In this document: piece after piece, positions 51,741 to 60,293 of the stretch
Numbering within the stretch: position 1 is the stretch's first letter
How the letters are laid out: each line of letters opens with the position of its first letter
Assembly (NCBI RefSeq): GCF_026340465.1
Contig: NZ_JAPEPC010000001.1
Span: 5,585,001-5,649,000, forward strand
Source of the DNA: Streptomyces sp. NBC_01306
Lineage (GTDB): Bacteria > Actinomycetota > Actinomycetes > Streptomycetales > Streptomycetaceae
Length of the DNA stretch: 64,000 bases
Direction: 5' to 3'
Notes under the pieces: model-generated
What the model was told of the DNA's origin: nothing
The model's database searches: none
What the model saw: the letters and a program-made list of their open reading frames with translations, nothing else
Position numbers and translations under genes: made by a program

Positions 51741-53503
51741 CGTCTGGTCCCGAGCTGCTTGCGGTGCAGCCACTCGGGCAGCCCCGGGGCCTCCAGGAAC
51801 CCCTCGGCGCGCGCCGAGGCGACAGCGATGCGCAGCAGATCCGCGCTCTTCTCGAACAGCATGAAACGGGGCTCCCAGATCGGCCGGTACTTGGCGTTGG
51901 CGCGGTACAGCGACTCGATCTGCCACCACCGTGAGAAGAAGGTGAGGAACGAGCGCCAGAGCCTCAGCACGGGGCCGGCCCCGAGCTTCGAGCCACGTTC
52001 GAAGACCGATCTGAACATCGCGAAGTTGAGTGAGATCTGCGTGATCCCGATCTCCTTCGCCCGCTGCAGGAGTTCGATGATCATGAACTCCATCAGACCG
52101 TTCTCGGCCTCCCGGTCACGGCGCATCAGATCCAGCGAGAGCCCTTCGGGGCCCCAGGGCGCGAAACTCAGGACGGCACGCAACTCGCCGTCGCCGTCCC
52201 GGCATTCGAGCATCATGCAGCGCCCGTCCGCCGGATCGCCGAGCCGTCCGAGCGCCATCGAGAACCCCCGCTCGGTGGCTCCGTCGCGCCAGTCGTCGGC
52301 CCGGTGCACCAGGCGCTCCATCTCGGCCTCGGGGATCTCCTCGTGCCGCCGGATCCGGACCGTGTACCCGGCGCGCTGCACCCGCTTGTACGCCTGGCGC
52401 ACCGTCCGCATGGCCCGGCCCTCCAGGGTGAACTCCGCGGTGTCCACGATGGCTTCGTCGCCGAACTCCAGCGCGTCGAGGCCGTGCCTGGCGTAGACCG
52501 TGCCGGCCTCCTCGCCGGCCCCCATCACCGCGGGCAGCCAGCCGTGCTCGCGCGCCTCGGCCAGCCAGGGCTCGATCGCCCCGGGCCAGGCCTCCGGATC
52601 GCCGATCGGATCACCGGAGGCGAGCGAGACCCCGCCCAGCACCCGGTAGGCGACCGCGGCCTTGCCGGTGGGGGACCACACGACGCTCTTGTCGCGGCGC
52701 AGCGAGAAGTAGCCGAGCGAGTCGCGCTCACCGTGCCTGTCCAGCAGGGCGCGCAGCCGCTCCTCGTCGTCCGGGGTGATCGGGTCGACGGCACGCCGGG
52801 AGCGGAACGCCGCGAAGAGCACCGCGAGCAGCAGCGCGGTGGACATGACGTTGATGAAGACGTCGACCCAGGCGGGCGTCTCGATGCCCTGGATACGGGA
52901 GTCGTTGGGTACCAGCGAGATCAGCCGCATCACGCCGTACCGCCATCGGTCCGGAAACGTCGAACGGTACGTGTCATGGGCCGTGTTGGTGACGGTGACC
53001 AGCAGCGCGGCCAGCAGCGAGCAGGCCAGCAGCCCGCCCACGGCAACGGCGGCCGCCAGCTTCGGGTTGGAGCGGTCGCCCTTGGCGTAGTACTCCCGCC
53101 TGCCGATCAGCAGCGACAGGACGAAGGCGGCGGTCAGCGCCAGCGAGACCCAGTTCTGCGCGTACCTGCGGAACTCCGGGAAGCACATGGCCAGCACGAG
53201 CACCAGCAGGAAGAGCCCGCCCATGACCAGGTTGAGCAGCCAGGCGGCCCGCTTGCGGCGGCGCATGGTGATCGCCAGGAAGAGGCTGAAGGCACCCGAT
53301 GCGAAGCCCGCGGTGAGCAGATAGGGGGTGAAGAAGTACTCGGTGTTGTGCCGCCGCACATCCTGGCCGAGGGAGACCCATGCGGCGCCCAGCAGGTTGA
53401 TGAACGTCACGGCACGCAGGTACCAGACGGCGAATGCCGCACAGCGGCGCGACCGGACCGTGGTCAGGGGGGTGCCCCCGGCAGATGTACGGACGTCTCC
53501 CAT
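51737..53503 (-). CDS. MprF-like phosphatidylglycerol lysyltransferase-domain protein
   Basis: A 588-aa protein of the DUF2156/MprF type. The N-terminal half has about six membrane segments (YLRAVTFINLLGAAWVSLG; AAWLLNLVMGGLFLLVLVLA; WVSLALTAAFVLSLLIG). The C-terminal half is a GNAT-like catalytic domain (DSLGYFSLRRDKSVVWSPTG; LSLDLMRRDREAENGLMEF; QISLNFAMFRSVFERGSKLG). Relatives transfer Lys or Ala from tRNA to lipids, lowering negative surface charge. Some actinobacterial members lack that activity. It is followed by the coupled rhomboid-like gene. Confidence 0.9.
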   Translation of the reverse strand: MGDVRTSAGGTPLTTVRSRRCAAFAVWYLRAVTFINLLGAAWVSLGQDVRRHNTEYFFTPYLLTAGFASGAFSLFLAITMRRRKRAAWLLNLVMGGLFLLVLVLAMCFPEFRRYAQNWVSLALTAAFVLSLLIGRREYYAKGDRSNPKLAAAVAVGGLLACSLLAALLVTVTNTAHDTYRSTFPDRWRYGVMRLISLVPNDSRIQGIETPAWVDVFINVMSTALLLAVLFAAFRSRRAVDPITPDDEERLRALLDRHGERDSLGYFSLRRDKSVVWSPTGKAAVAYRVLGGVSLASGDPIGDPEAWPGAIEPWLAEAREHGWLPAVMGAGEEAGTVYARHGLDALEFGDEAIVDTAEFTLEGRAMRTVRQAYKRVQRAGYTVRIRRHEEIPEAEMERLVHRADDWRDGATERGFSMALGRLGDPADGRCMMLECRDGDGELRAVLSFAPWGPEGLSLDLMRRDREAENGLMEFMIIELLQRAKEIGITQISLNFAMFRSVFERGSKLGAGPVLRLWRSFLTFFSRWWQIESLYRANAKYRPIWEPRFMLFEKSADLLRIAVASARAEGFLEAPGLPEWLHRKQLGTRR

Positions 53504-53679
53504 GAAACGCGATGATATGGGGCGCCGGGTGTCCTGCCGGGACGTGCTGCGGCCGACGGCAGGCCGCCGGCCGCGGTGCTACTTCCCACTGTCTCCCGGC
53601 GATGGCCCCGCCGCCACCGAAGTCGCGCCATTCCCGGCCCGGTTGGGGGTGTTTCCGGCCGGACGGCACGGACCGGGCA

Positions 53680-54834
53680 CTACCGGGCGGAGGCGTCCTG
53701 GGCCGAGGCTTCTGCGTCGGGGGCCTTTGCGTCGGAGACTTCCGCGCCGGGGGCTTCCGTGGCGGCGGCGATCTCGCCGGCGCCGTCCGCCGTACGCTCC
53801 GGGAGCTCCGCCGCCAGAGCTGCCGCCGCCTGGACGAGCGGCAGCGCCAGCAGCGCCCCCGCGCCCTCGCCCACCGTCACGCCGTGGTCGAGCAGCGGGG
53901 TCAGCGCCATCCGGTCCAGCGCCTTCGCCTGGGCCGGTTCACCGCTGACCTGGCCGGCCAGCCAGGAATCGGGGGCGCGGAAGGCGGCCCGCTGGCCCAC
54001 CAGCGCGCACGCGGCCGCGACCACCCCGTCGAGGATCACCGGCAGCCGCCGGACCGAGCACTGGAGCAGGAACCCGGTCATCGCGGCCAGATCCGCGCCG
54101 CCGACCGCGGCGAGCAGCTCCAGCTGGTCGCCGAGGACCGGCCGGGCCCGGCGCAGCGCGTCCCGGACCGCCGCGCACTTGCGCATCCAGCCCAGATCGT
54201 CGATGACCGCTCCACCGCGCCCGGTGACGACCGAGGCGTCCGTGCCGCAGAGCGCGGCGATCAGCGTGGACGCGGCCGTGGTGCCGCCGACGCTCAGATC
54301 GCCCAGCACGACCAGGTCGGTGCCCGAGTCGGCCTCCTCGTCCGCGATGGCCATGCCGAGACGTACGGCCTGCTCGGCCTCTTCGACGGTGAGGGCGTCC
54401 TCGACGTCGATCCGCCCGGTGCCGCGCCGGACCCGGTGCCGTACGACCTCGTCGGGCAGCAGCGCCGGGTCGCAGTCCAGACCGGCGTCGATGATCCGTA
54501 CCGGCAGCCCGAGCCGGCGGGCCAGCACCGCGACCGGGCTCTCCCCGTCGAGCACGGCCCGCACCAGTACATGCGCGCTCTTGGCGGGCCGCGCCGACAC
54601 ATCGAGTTCGGCCACACCGTGATCGCCCGCGAAGAGCACCACGCGCACGTTGTCGACCGGCCTGACCGGTACCGCGGACTGCGCTGCCGAGAGCCACTCA
54701 CCCAGCTCGTCGAGCCGGCCCAGCGCGCCGGGCGGGACGGCCAGCCGCTCCCGGCGTTCCTCGGCTTCGCGCCGTACGCCGCTGTCGGAACGTTCGATCA
54801 GATCGGAGAAGTCGTCGAGATTCAGCGCGCTCAT
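53680..54834 (-). CDS. cobT: nicotinate-nucleotide--dimethylbenzimidazole phosphoribosyltransferase
   Basis: Makes alpha-ribazole-5'-phosphate for cobalamin, 384 aa. Family features: LGRLDELGEWLSAAQSAVPV near the N-terminus, VVLFAGDHGVAELDVSARP, GRIDVEDALTVEEAEQAV, LVVLGDLSVGGTTAASTLIA, and the C-terminal region with the catalytic Glu (MALTPLLDHGVTVGEGAGAL, where the active Glu is in VGEGAGA). The last 30 residues (EAPGAEVSDAKAPDAEASAQ) are an Ala/Asp repeat encoded by 15-bp tandem units. It is followed by the MprF-like gene and preceded by the cobU fusion. Confidence 0.96.
   Translation of the reverse strand: MSALNLDDFSDLIERSDSGVRREAEERRERLAVPPGALGRLDELGEWLSAAQSAVPVRPVDNVRVVLFAGDHGVAELDVSARPAKSAHVLVRAVLDGESPVAVLARRLGLPVRIIDAGLDCDPALLPDEVVRHRVRRGTGRIDVEDALTVEEAEQAVRLGMAIADEEADSGTDLVVLGDLSVGGTTAASTLIAALCGTDASVVTGRGGAVIDDLGWMRKCAAVRDALRRARPVLGDQLELLAAVGGADLAAMTGFLLQCSVRRLPVILDGVVAAACALVGQRAAFRAPDSWLAGQVSGEPAQAKALDRMALTPLLDHGVTVGEGAGALLALPLVQAAAALAAELPERTADGAGEIAAATEAPGAEVSDAKAPDAEASAQDASAR
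53705..53764 (-). repeat. four 15-bp tandem repeats at cobT 3' end
   Basis: Units at 53705, 53720, 53735 and 53750, of type GGGGCCTTTGCGTCG, encode the DAKAP/DAEAS-like tail of CobT. Confidence 0.85.
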
Positions 54835-54945
54835 TCGCCGAACAGTACCGGCACCTTTCCCGCGGGACGCCGCGCGGCCCGTACCTCCCGCCGATACCTC
54901 GATCCGTGCGCCGGATCGCCGGCACCGCCCCGTCGAGGATCACGG

Positions 54946-56151
54946 TCAGCCGCGCAGCACGACCGCCTGCCCGGCGACGACCAGGAGAACGTGCTCGCAC
55001 TCGGCGGCGAAGGCCGCGTTCAGACGCCCGAGTTCGTCCCGGAAGCGCCGCCCCGACGCGGTCGCCGGCACCACACCCGAGCCCACCTCGTTGCTGACCG
55101 CGACGACCATGCGCCGGGTGGCCCTGACCGCGGCGACCAGCTCGCTCACCCGCTCGTGCAGCGCCCGTTCGCCGCCGTCCGCCCACCGCTCGTCCTCCCA
55201 GGCGCCCACCCGGTCCATCGCGTCGGTCAGCCACAGGGACAGGCAGTCGATCAGCAGCGGGGGCCCGTCGTGCTCCGCCAGCAGCGGCAGCAGGTCGCAG
55301 GTCTCCTCGGTCCGCCAGGAGCCCGGTCTGCGCTCGCGGTGCAGCCCCACCCGGGACGCCCACTCGGCGTCCCCGTCGCGGCTGCCGCCCGTCGCGACGT
55401 ACACGACCCCCGGGAACCCCTCCAGACGCCGTTCGGCTTCCACGGACTTCCCCGAGCGGGCCCCGCCGAGCACCAGCGTGCGGCGCGGCAGGTCGGGCAC
55501 CGCGTGGTACTCGCCGACGATCAGCGTCGTCCCGTCCGGTACCGCCCGCGCCCCCGCGGCGGCCAGCCGTCTCGCCAGCTCAGGACCCGGCGGCACCTCG
55601 TGGCCGAGGTGGACGGCGAGCACATCGGTGGTGGCACCGACGGCCCCGGCCGACCGCAGCCTGGCCAGGGCGTCCGGGCGTCCGACGACATCGGCCAGCA
55701 CCATCTCGTACGGAGCCCGGCCGTCGTCGGGGAATCCCGCGGGTGAGGCGCCCGGCGGCAGGTACAGCAGCCGCTCGCCCTCCGGCGACGTCACCTCGTA
55801 CCCGGTGCCGGGGGAGTCCATCGCGACCGCCCGTACCCGGTGCCCGCTGATCAGCGTCAGCACGCGTCCGTCGGCCACCCGGCCGGCCTGCGGCAGCCCG
55901 GCCGGCAGCTCCACCGGGGGCCCGTTGTGCGGATGGGTGAGCAGCACCTGGCGTACGCCGGCCAGCGAGTGCCCGGCGCGTGCGGCGGCCATGGCGGCCC
56001 CCGGAGTGAGGTCGAGCAGCAGTACGCCGTCGACGAGCAGCGCGGTCGCCGCCCGTGCCCGCTCGCCCCGGGCGGCCGCACAGACGGCGCAGGGACAGTC
56101 GGGACGGGGCAGCCCGTCGGGGGCACCGGTGCCGAGGAGAGTGAGTTCCAC
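54946..56151 (-). CDS. cobU: MBL-fold domain fused to adenosylcobinamide kinase/guanylyltransferase
   Basis: A 401-aa fusion. GTG at 56151 has GGAGG 8 nt upstream. Residues 1 to about 225 look like a metallo-beta-lactamase fold (LTLLGTGAPDGLPRPDCPCA). However, the metal motif H-x-H-x-D-H is replaced by THPHNGPP, so metal binding is doubtful. Residues about 230-401 are CobU, which phosphorylates adenosylcobinamide and adds GMP: P-loop LVLGGARSGKS, VYVATGGSRDGDAEW, HRERRPGSWRTEE with the GMP-linked His, and VSNEVGSGVVP. The two-domain form is known in Streptomyces. cobT follows 111 nt downstream. No cobalamin riboswitch was seen upstream. Confidence 0.93.
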   Translation of the reverse strand: MELTLLGTGAPDGLPRPDCPCAVCAAARGERARAATALLVDGVLLLDLTPGAAMAAARAGHSLAGVRQVLLTHPHNGPPVELPAGLPQAGRVADGRVLTLISGHRVRAVAMDSPGTGYEVTSPEGERLLYLPPGASPAGFPDDGRAPYEMVLADVVGRPDALARLRSAGAVGATTDVLAVHLGHEVPPGPELARRLAAAGARAVPDGTTLIVGEYHAVPDLPRRTLVLGGARSGKSVEAERRLEGFPGVVYVATGGSRDGDAEWASRVGLHRERRPGSWRTEETCDLLPLLAEHDGPPLLIDCLSLWLTDAMDRVGAWEDERWADGGERALHERVSELVAAVRATRRMVVAVSNEVGSGVVPATASGRRFRDELGRLNAAFAAECEHVLLVVAGQAVVLRG

Positions 56152-56290
56152 AGGAAGATCCTCCCGCGCGGCCGCTCGCGGTGCTCGCCCGGCTACGCTG
56201 CCAGCAGCTGTTGAACCCGCCGGGGAGACCCGTACGGGATCCCGGCCGGCCGAAGACAGCGTGGCATCCAGTGGCATCCAGGAGGCGGAC

Positions 56291-56533
56291 ATGGCATGGA
56301 CGTGGCGGTTCGAGAAGTCCGACGGTACGGAGACCCAGCCGGCGGTGGCGCCCGATGAGTTCACCACGCAGGGCGACGCGGAGTCCTGGGTCGGCGAGGT
56401 GTGGAAGGAGCTCGCCGACGGCGGCGCCGACCAGGTGACGCTCTTCGAGGACGCGACCAAGATCTACGGCCCGATGAGCCTGCACCCGAAGGAGACGGCG
56501 GACGGCGCGGACGCGGCCGGTCCGGCGGCCTGA
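56291..56533 (+). CDS. small conserved hypothetical protein
   Basis: An 80-aa acidic protein common in Streptomyces. ATG at 56291 has GGAGG 5 nt upstream. It begins MAWTWRFEKSDGTETQPAVA, followed by DEFTTQGDAESWVGEVWKEL and QVTLFEDATKIYGPMSLHP. No catalytic residues or membrane segment. A 10-bp tandem duplication (GTGGCATCCA twice, 56261-56280) lies just upstream. It is divergent from the cobU fusion and ends convergently with the HtrA-like gene at a shared hairpin. Confidence 0.88.
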   Translation: MAWTWRFEKSDGTETQPAVAPDEFTTQGDAESWVGEVWKELADGGADQVTLFEDATKIYGPMSLHPKETADGADAAGPAA

Positions 56534-56547
56534 GACCCCCGTTCCGG

Positions 56548-56593
56548 CAGCGGTGAGGGGCGGCGCCCGCACGGGCACCGCCCCTCACCGCTG
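56548..56593. terminator. bidirectional terminator
   Basis: A perfect 16-bp stem (CAGCGGTGAGGGGCGG and complement) with a 14-nt loop that itself can pair (GCCCG/CGGGC), between convergent genes. Confidence 0.88.
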
Positions 56594-56621
56594 CGTGGAC
56601 GCGCGACTTCGCGGACCCGGT

Positions 56622-57737
56622 CTACATCGTGCCGAGCGTGACCTCCGCCGTCTTCGCGCTGCCGTTCCGCTCGTAACCGACCTTGACCTTCTGCCCCGGC
56701 TTGTACGAAGCCAGCACCTCGGAGAGCGCCGTCAGCGACTTGACCTGGGTGGCGGCCACCCGGGTGACGATGTCCCCGGTCTTCAGCCCGGCGGCGCCCG
56801 CAGCGCCGCCCTTCGTGAGGGAGACCACCGCGACCCCCGCGGGCTGGAAATTGGCGCCCACGACGGTGCGCCCGGTGATCCCCAGGGCGGCCCGGCCCGA
56901 GTTGGTGACCTTGCCGTCCTTGATGATCTGGCCCGCGATGTTGGTCACCATCGAGGCCGGGATGGCGAAGCCGATGCCGGGTGCGGCGCCGCTGCCCAGC
57001 TGCGGATCGGTCGCCGCCAGCGTGGGGATGCCGATGACCTTCCCGTCCAGGCCGACCAGTGCGCCCCCGCTGTTGCCGGGGTTGATCGCGGCCGAGGTCT
57101 GCACCATGTTCCCGATGGTGGCCCCGGTGCCGCCGCCGGAGCTGCCCTCGCTGACGGTGCGTCCGGTGGCGGAGACGATCCCCTGGGTGACGCTGCTGGA
57201 GAGCCCGAGGGGCGAGCCCAGCGCGAGCACGATCTTCCCCATGTCGACCTTGGACGACTGGCTGAAGGAGGCGGCCTTCAGCCCGGACGGCACCTTGTCC
57301 AGCTTGATGACCGCCAGATCCTGTGCGGGGTAGCTGGAGACGAGCCGGGCGTGCAGCTGGCCGCCGCCGGTGGCCGATGTGACCTTGAACTGCTTGGCCT
57401 TGCCGACCACATGGGCGTTGGTGACGATGTCGCCCTTGCTGTCGTAGACGATGCCCGAGCCGAGGTCGTTGCCCGACTCGATCTGGACGACCGAGGGCAG
57501 GACGTTCTTGATCACCTGCTCGTAGTTGCTCTGCAGGGCGTCCCCGCCGTCGGTGGCGGCGGGGTCGGCAGCCACCGACGGGGACGCCGAAGGACCGTGG
57601 CCGGCGGCGGGGCCTGTCGACGAACCGGAACCTGAGCAGCCGCCGACCAGGGCGACGCCACAGATTCCTGCGGTCAGCGGCAGCAGCAACCGGTGCGCAC
57701 GGCTACGGACACGGCCACGGGTACGGGAGGAATCCAT
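56622..57737 (-). CDS. HtrA/DegP-like serine protease lipoprotein
   Basis: A 371-aa S1C protease with a PDZ domain, probably surface-anchored. The N-terminus is a lipoprotein signal (LLLPLTAGICGVALVGGC; lipid on Cys34). A Ser/Pro-rich spacer follows. Protease residues 70-265 carry the triad: His in DIVTNAHVVG, Asp in AQDLAVIKLD, Ser in INPGNSGGALVG. The PDZ at about 275-365 contains GVAVVSLTKGGAAGAAGLKT. HtrA proteins degrade or refold damaged secreted proteins under envelope stress. Monocistronic with a strong terminator. Confidence 0.95.
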   Translation of the reverse strand: MDSSRTRGRVRSRAHRLLLPLTAGICGVALVGGCSGSGSSTGPAAGHGPSASPSVAADPAATDGGDALQSNYEQVIKNVLPSVVQIESGNDLGSGIVYDSKGDIVTNAHVVGKAKQFKVTSATGGGQLHARLVSSYPAQDLAVIKLDKVPSGLKAASFSQSSKVDMGKIVLALGSPLGLSSSVTQGIVSATGRTVSEGSSGGGTGATIGNMVQTSAAINPGNSGGALVGLDGKVIGIPTLAATDPQLGSGAAPGIGFAIPASMVTNIAGQIIKDGKVTNSGRAALGITGRTVVGANFQPAGVAVVSLTKGGAAGAAGLKTGDIVTRVAATQVKSLTALSEVLASYKPGQKVKVGYERNGSAKTAEVTLGTM

Positions 57738-57836
57738 GTCCGTAGTGTCGCTTTTGCCAGGTGGGGTCTGCCTGCGGTGCGCCGCCGATCAGGGGAATCC
57801 CCGGAGGGCGGAGCCGGAAGCGGGCCCGGGCGGGCG

Positions 57837-58634
57837 TCAGCCCCGTACACCGCACAGATGCAGCAGCGCCGCCACGTTCTTGTACGGCTCGGTGCGCCCG
57901 GCACGGTCCTCGGCCGCCAGCAGCTGGTCCAGCTCGTGGGCGGACGGCAGCTCCTCGTCATTGCCCACGTTGTCCGTGAAGACCCGGACCCCGTACCAGG
58001 CATGGAGGGGGGCGGCGATACCGGCCAGGGTGGCGGTGACCGCTTCGAGCCGGTCGGCGCGGGCCTTCAGGCCCAGCCGGTTGGTGTACGTGTCGCTGTC
58101 GAAGGCGGCCAGCGCGCCGGGCCAGTCACCGGCCATCCCCGGCCGCATGGCGAGCGCGTCGGCGTTCCGCACGAGCAGCGAGAGCAAGCCGCCGGGTGCC
58201 AGCATCCGGGCGAGACCGGCCAGCATCGCGTCCGGCTCATCGGCGTACATCAGGACGCCGTGACAGAGCACCACGTCGAAACTGCCGGGCAGGAAGTGCG
58301 CACCGGTCTCCCGGCCGTCCCCGTCCAGCAGCCGCATCCGCGCGCGGATGCCCTCCGGCTCGGTGGCCAGCGCGTCACGGGCCACCTTGAGCATCGCGGG
58401 GTCGGACTCCAGGCCGGTCAGCGTGTGCCCGGCACGGGCCAGCCGCAGGGCCTGGGTGCCCTGCCCCGTACCGACGTCGAGGATCCGCAGCCGCTGCCCC
58501 ACCGGGAAACGCGCCGCGAGCTGCTCGTCGAGCTGACGCGCGACGAGCTCCTGGCGGACGGTGTTGCGGAGCCCTCCCAGGCCCTTCAGCCATGCGGCCG
58601 AAGCGCCGTCGAACCCCGAGACGCCCGTGCTCAG
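57837..58634 (-). CDS. SAM-dependent methyltransferase, possible CTG start
   Basis: A class I methyltransferase of about 265 aa. SAM motif LRILDVGTGQGTQALRLARA (about residues 55-75), then ESDPAMLKVARDAL and DVVLCHGVLMYADEPDAML. No ATG, GTG or TTG lies in frame near the expected N-terminus (STGVSGFDGASAAWLKGLGG). The only codon fitting ribosome-binding site and spacing is CTG at 58634: GGAGAG is 5 nt upstream and the codon overlaps the DUF3043 stop as CTGA. The first ATG upstream, at 58913, would extend deep into the DUF3043 gene. The substrate is unknown; CmoA/BioC-like specificity is not shown. Confidence 0.8.
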   Translation of the reverse strand: MSTGVSGFDGASAAWLKGLGGLRNTVRQELVARQLDEQLAARFPVGQRLRILDVGTGQGTQALRLARAGHTLTGLESDPAMLKVARDALATEPEGIRARMRLLDGDGRETGAHFLPGSFDVVLCHGVLMYADEPDAMLAGLARMLAPGGLLSLLVRNADALAMRPGMAGDWPGALAAFDSDTYTNRLGLKARADRLEAVTATLAGIAAPLHAWYGVRVFTDNVGNDEELPSAHELDQLLAAEDRAGRTEPYKNVAALLHLCGVRG

Positions 58635-59227
58635 GGCCGCTCTCCGCGCTTGACCTGCGGCTTCGGCAGGCGCATCCGGCGCATCTGGAGCGTGCGCATC
58701 AGACCGTAGGCCAGGGCGCCGCCCTTGGGCTGGTCCGGGAAGCGCTCGTTCATCTGCTTCCTCATCCGGAACCAGACTCCGGCCGAGTCGATGATGATCA
58801 GCACGATCACGATGAGCCAGAGCAGCAGCGCGATGCTCTGGATGCCGGGCACCTGGATGACGCTCAGTACCAGGATGACCACGGCGAGCGGCAGGAAGAA
58901 CTCGGCGAGGCACCAGCGCGAGTCCACGTAGTCCCGCGCGAAGCGGCGGACCGGGCCCTTGTCCCGGGCCGGCAGATAACGCTCGTCGCCGCTGGCGAGA
59001 GCCTCACGCTGCTTGGCCATGTCCGCACGGCGGGCCTCGCGCTGACGCTTGGACGCCTCCTTGCGGTCGGTCGTGGGAGTGACCGCGCGGCGTCGCTGGG
59101 ACTGCGCCTCATTCCGCTTGGGGGTGGGGCGACCTTTGGGAGCCTGCGGGTCGCGGGGCTGCTTGGAGAGGTCCGGCGTCACCTTGGAGGTGCGGACCTT
59201 CTCTTCATTGGCGCGGCTTCGGAACAC
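58631..59227 (-). CDS. DUF3043 membrane protein
   Basis: A 198-aa protein of the actinobacterial DUF3043 family. The N-terminal 90 residues are basic and disordered (KPQPRD-like, PKGRPTPKRNEAQSQRRRAV). A conserved core follows (RRFARDYVDSRWCLAEFFLP). Two membrane segments lie at about 115-160 (LAVVILVLSVIQVPGIQSIA, LLLWLIVIVLIIIDSAGVWF), with a basic tail. GTG 59227 gives FRSRANEEK as the N-terminus; a TTG three codons earlier is possible, and neither has a good ribosome-binding site. The stop overlaps the methyltransferase start. It is divergent from pspA. Confidence 0.9.
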   Translation of the reverse strand: MFRSRANEEKVRTSKVTPDLSKQPRDPQAPKGRPTPKRNEAQSQRRRAVTPTTDRKEASKRQREARRADMAKQREALASGDERYLPARDKGPVRRFARDYVDSRWCLAEFFLPLAVVILVLSVIQVPGIQSIALLLWLIVIVLIIIDSAGVWFRMRKQMNERFPDQPKGGALAYGLMRTLQMRRMRLPKPQVKRGERP

Positions 59228-59504
59228 AAAACCCAAGGGTACGGGGTGCCGTGCGGGGCGCCAGGACCGAGGGGGAACGATCGCGCAACGGTCTGCCCGG
59301 CCGGGAGCTCCCTGCGCTGGTTCCGCCGGTTCTGCGGGGCTTTCCCCGAGGTGTCCCTACTCCCTGCGCGGGAGCGGAATCGCCTCACCTCGTCCTGGAG
59401 GAGGAGCGCATCCGCTCGCGAACAGTGCGGTAATGGATGCAGGGCCCGTAGTGTGGGTTCAAGTGCTGGAGCTGAAGTCCGTCAGAAGGGGGCGCGCGAA
59501 GCCC

Positions 59505-60284
59505 ATGAGCGGTGTCATGAAGCGTATGGGAATGATCTTCCGCGCGAAGGCCAACAAGGCCCTGGACCGGGCCGAGGATCCGCGCGAGACCCTCGATTAC
59601 TCGTACCAGAAGCAGCTCGAACTGCTTCAGAAGGTACGCCGCGGGGTCGCCGATGTGGCTACCTCGCGCAAGCGTCTCGAACTGCAGCTGAACCAGCTGC
59701 AGGGACAGTCCACCAAGCTGGAGGACCAGGGACGCAAGGCCCTCGCGCTGGGCCGTGAGGACCTGGCCCGGGAGGCGCTGTCGCGCCGTGCCGCGTTGCA
59801 GCAGCAGGTCACCGACCTGGAGACGCAGCACCAGACGCTGCAGGGCGAGGAGGAGAAGCTCACTCTCGCCGCCCAGCGTCTGCAGGCCAAGGTCGACGCC
59901 TTCCGTACGAAGAAGGAGACCATCAAGGCCACCTACACGGCGGCCCAGGCGCAGACCCGGATCGCCGAGTCCTTCTCGGGTATCTCCGAGGAGATGGGCG
60001 ATGTCGGCCAGGCCATCGCACGGGCCGAGGACAAGACCGCCCAGCTGCAGGCCAGGGCGGGTGCGATCGACGAACTGCTCGCCTCGGGTGCCCTGGACGA
60101 CCAGTCCGGCATGGGCAAGGACGACATCTCCGCCGAGCTGGACCGGATCTCCGGTGGTACGGATGTGGAGCTGGAACTGCAGCGCATGAAGGCCGAGCTG
60201 GCGGGCGGGTCCTCCGCTTCCCAGCAGGCCATCGAAGGCAGTGAGCCGCAGGACAGGCCCCATCCGAATCTGGACAAGCAGTAG
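59505..60284 (+). CDS. pspA: PspA/IM30-family protein
   Basis: A 259-aa coiled-coil membrane-remodelling protein that stabilises the membrane under stress. It is helical throughout, with the amphipathic start MKRMGMIFRAKANKALDRAE followed by DPRETLDYSYQKQLELLQKV. Long heptad stretches follow (LELQLNQLQGQSTKLEDQGR; ALQQQVTDLETQHQTLQGEE), and the C-terminal tail is acidic and Ser/Gln-rich. ATG 59505 is used; an in-frame ATG four codons later is possible. It is followed 9 nt later by pspAA, and a two-component system comes next, so envelope-stress control is plausible. Confidence 0.95.
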   Translation: MSGVMKRMGMIFRAKANKALDRAEDPRETLDYSYQKQLELLQKVRRGVADVATSRKRLELQLNQLQGQSTKLEDQGRKALALGREDLAREALSRRAALQQQVTDLETQHQTLQGEEEKLTLAAQRLQAKVDAFRTKKETIKATYTAAQAQTRIAESFSGISEEMGDVGQAIARAEDKTAQLQARAGAIDELLASGALDDQSGMGKDDISAELDRISGGTDVELELQRMKAELAGGSSASQQAIEGSEPQDRPHPNLDKQ

Positions 60285-60293
60285 GGACGCGTC

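Noticed and set aside
56152..56290. Cobalamin riboswitch before cobU or cobS
   Set aside because: The spacers before cobU (139 nt) and cobS (68 nt) are too short for a full element, and no B12-box-like sequence was seen.
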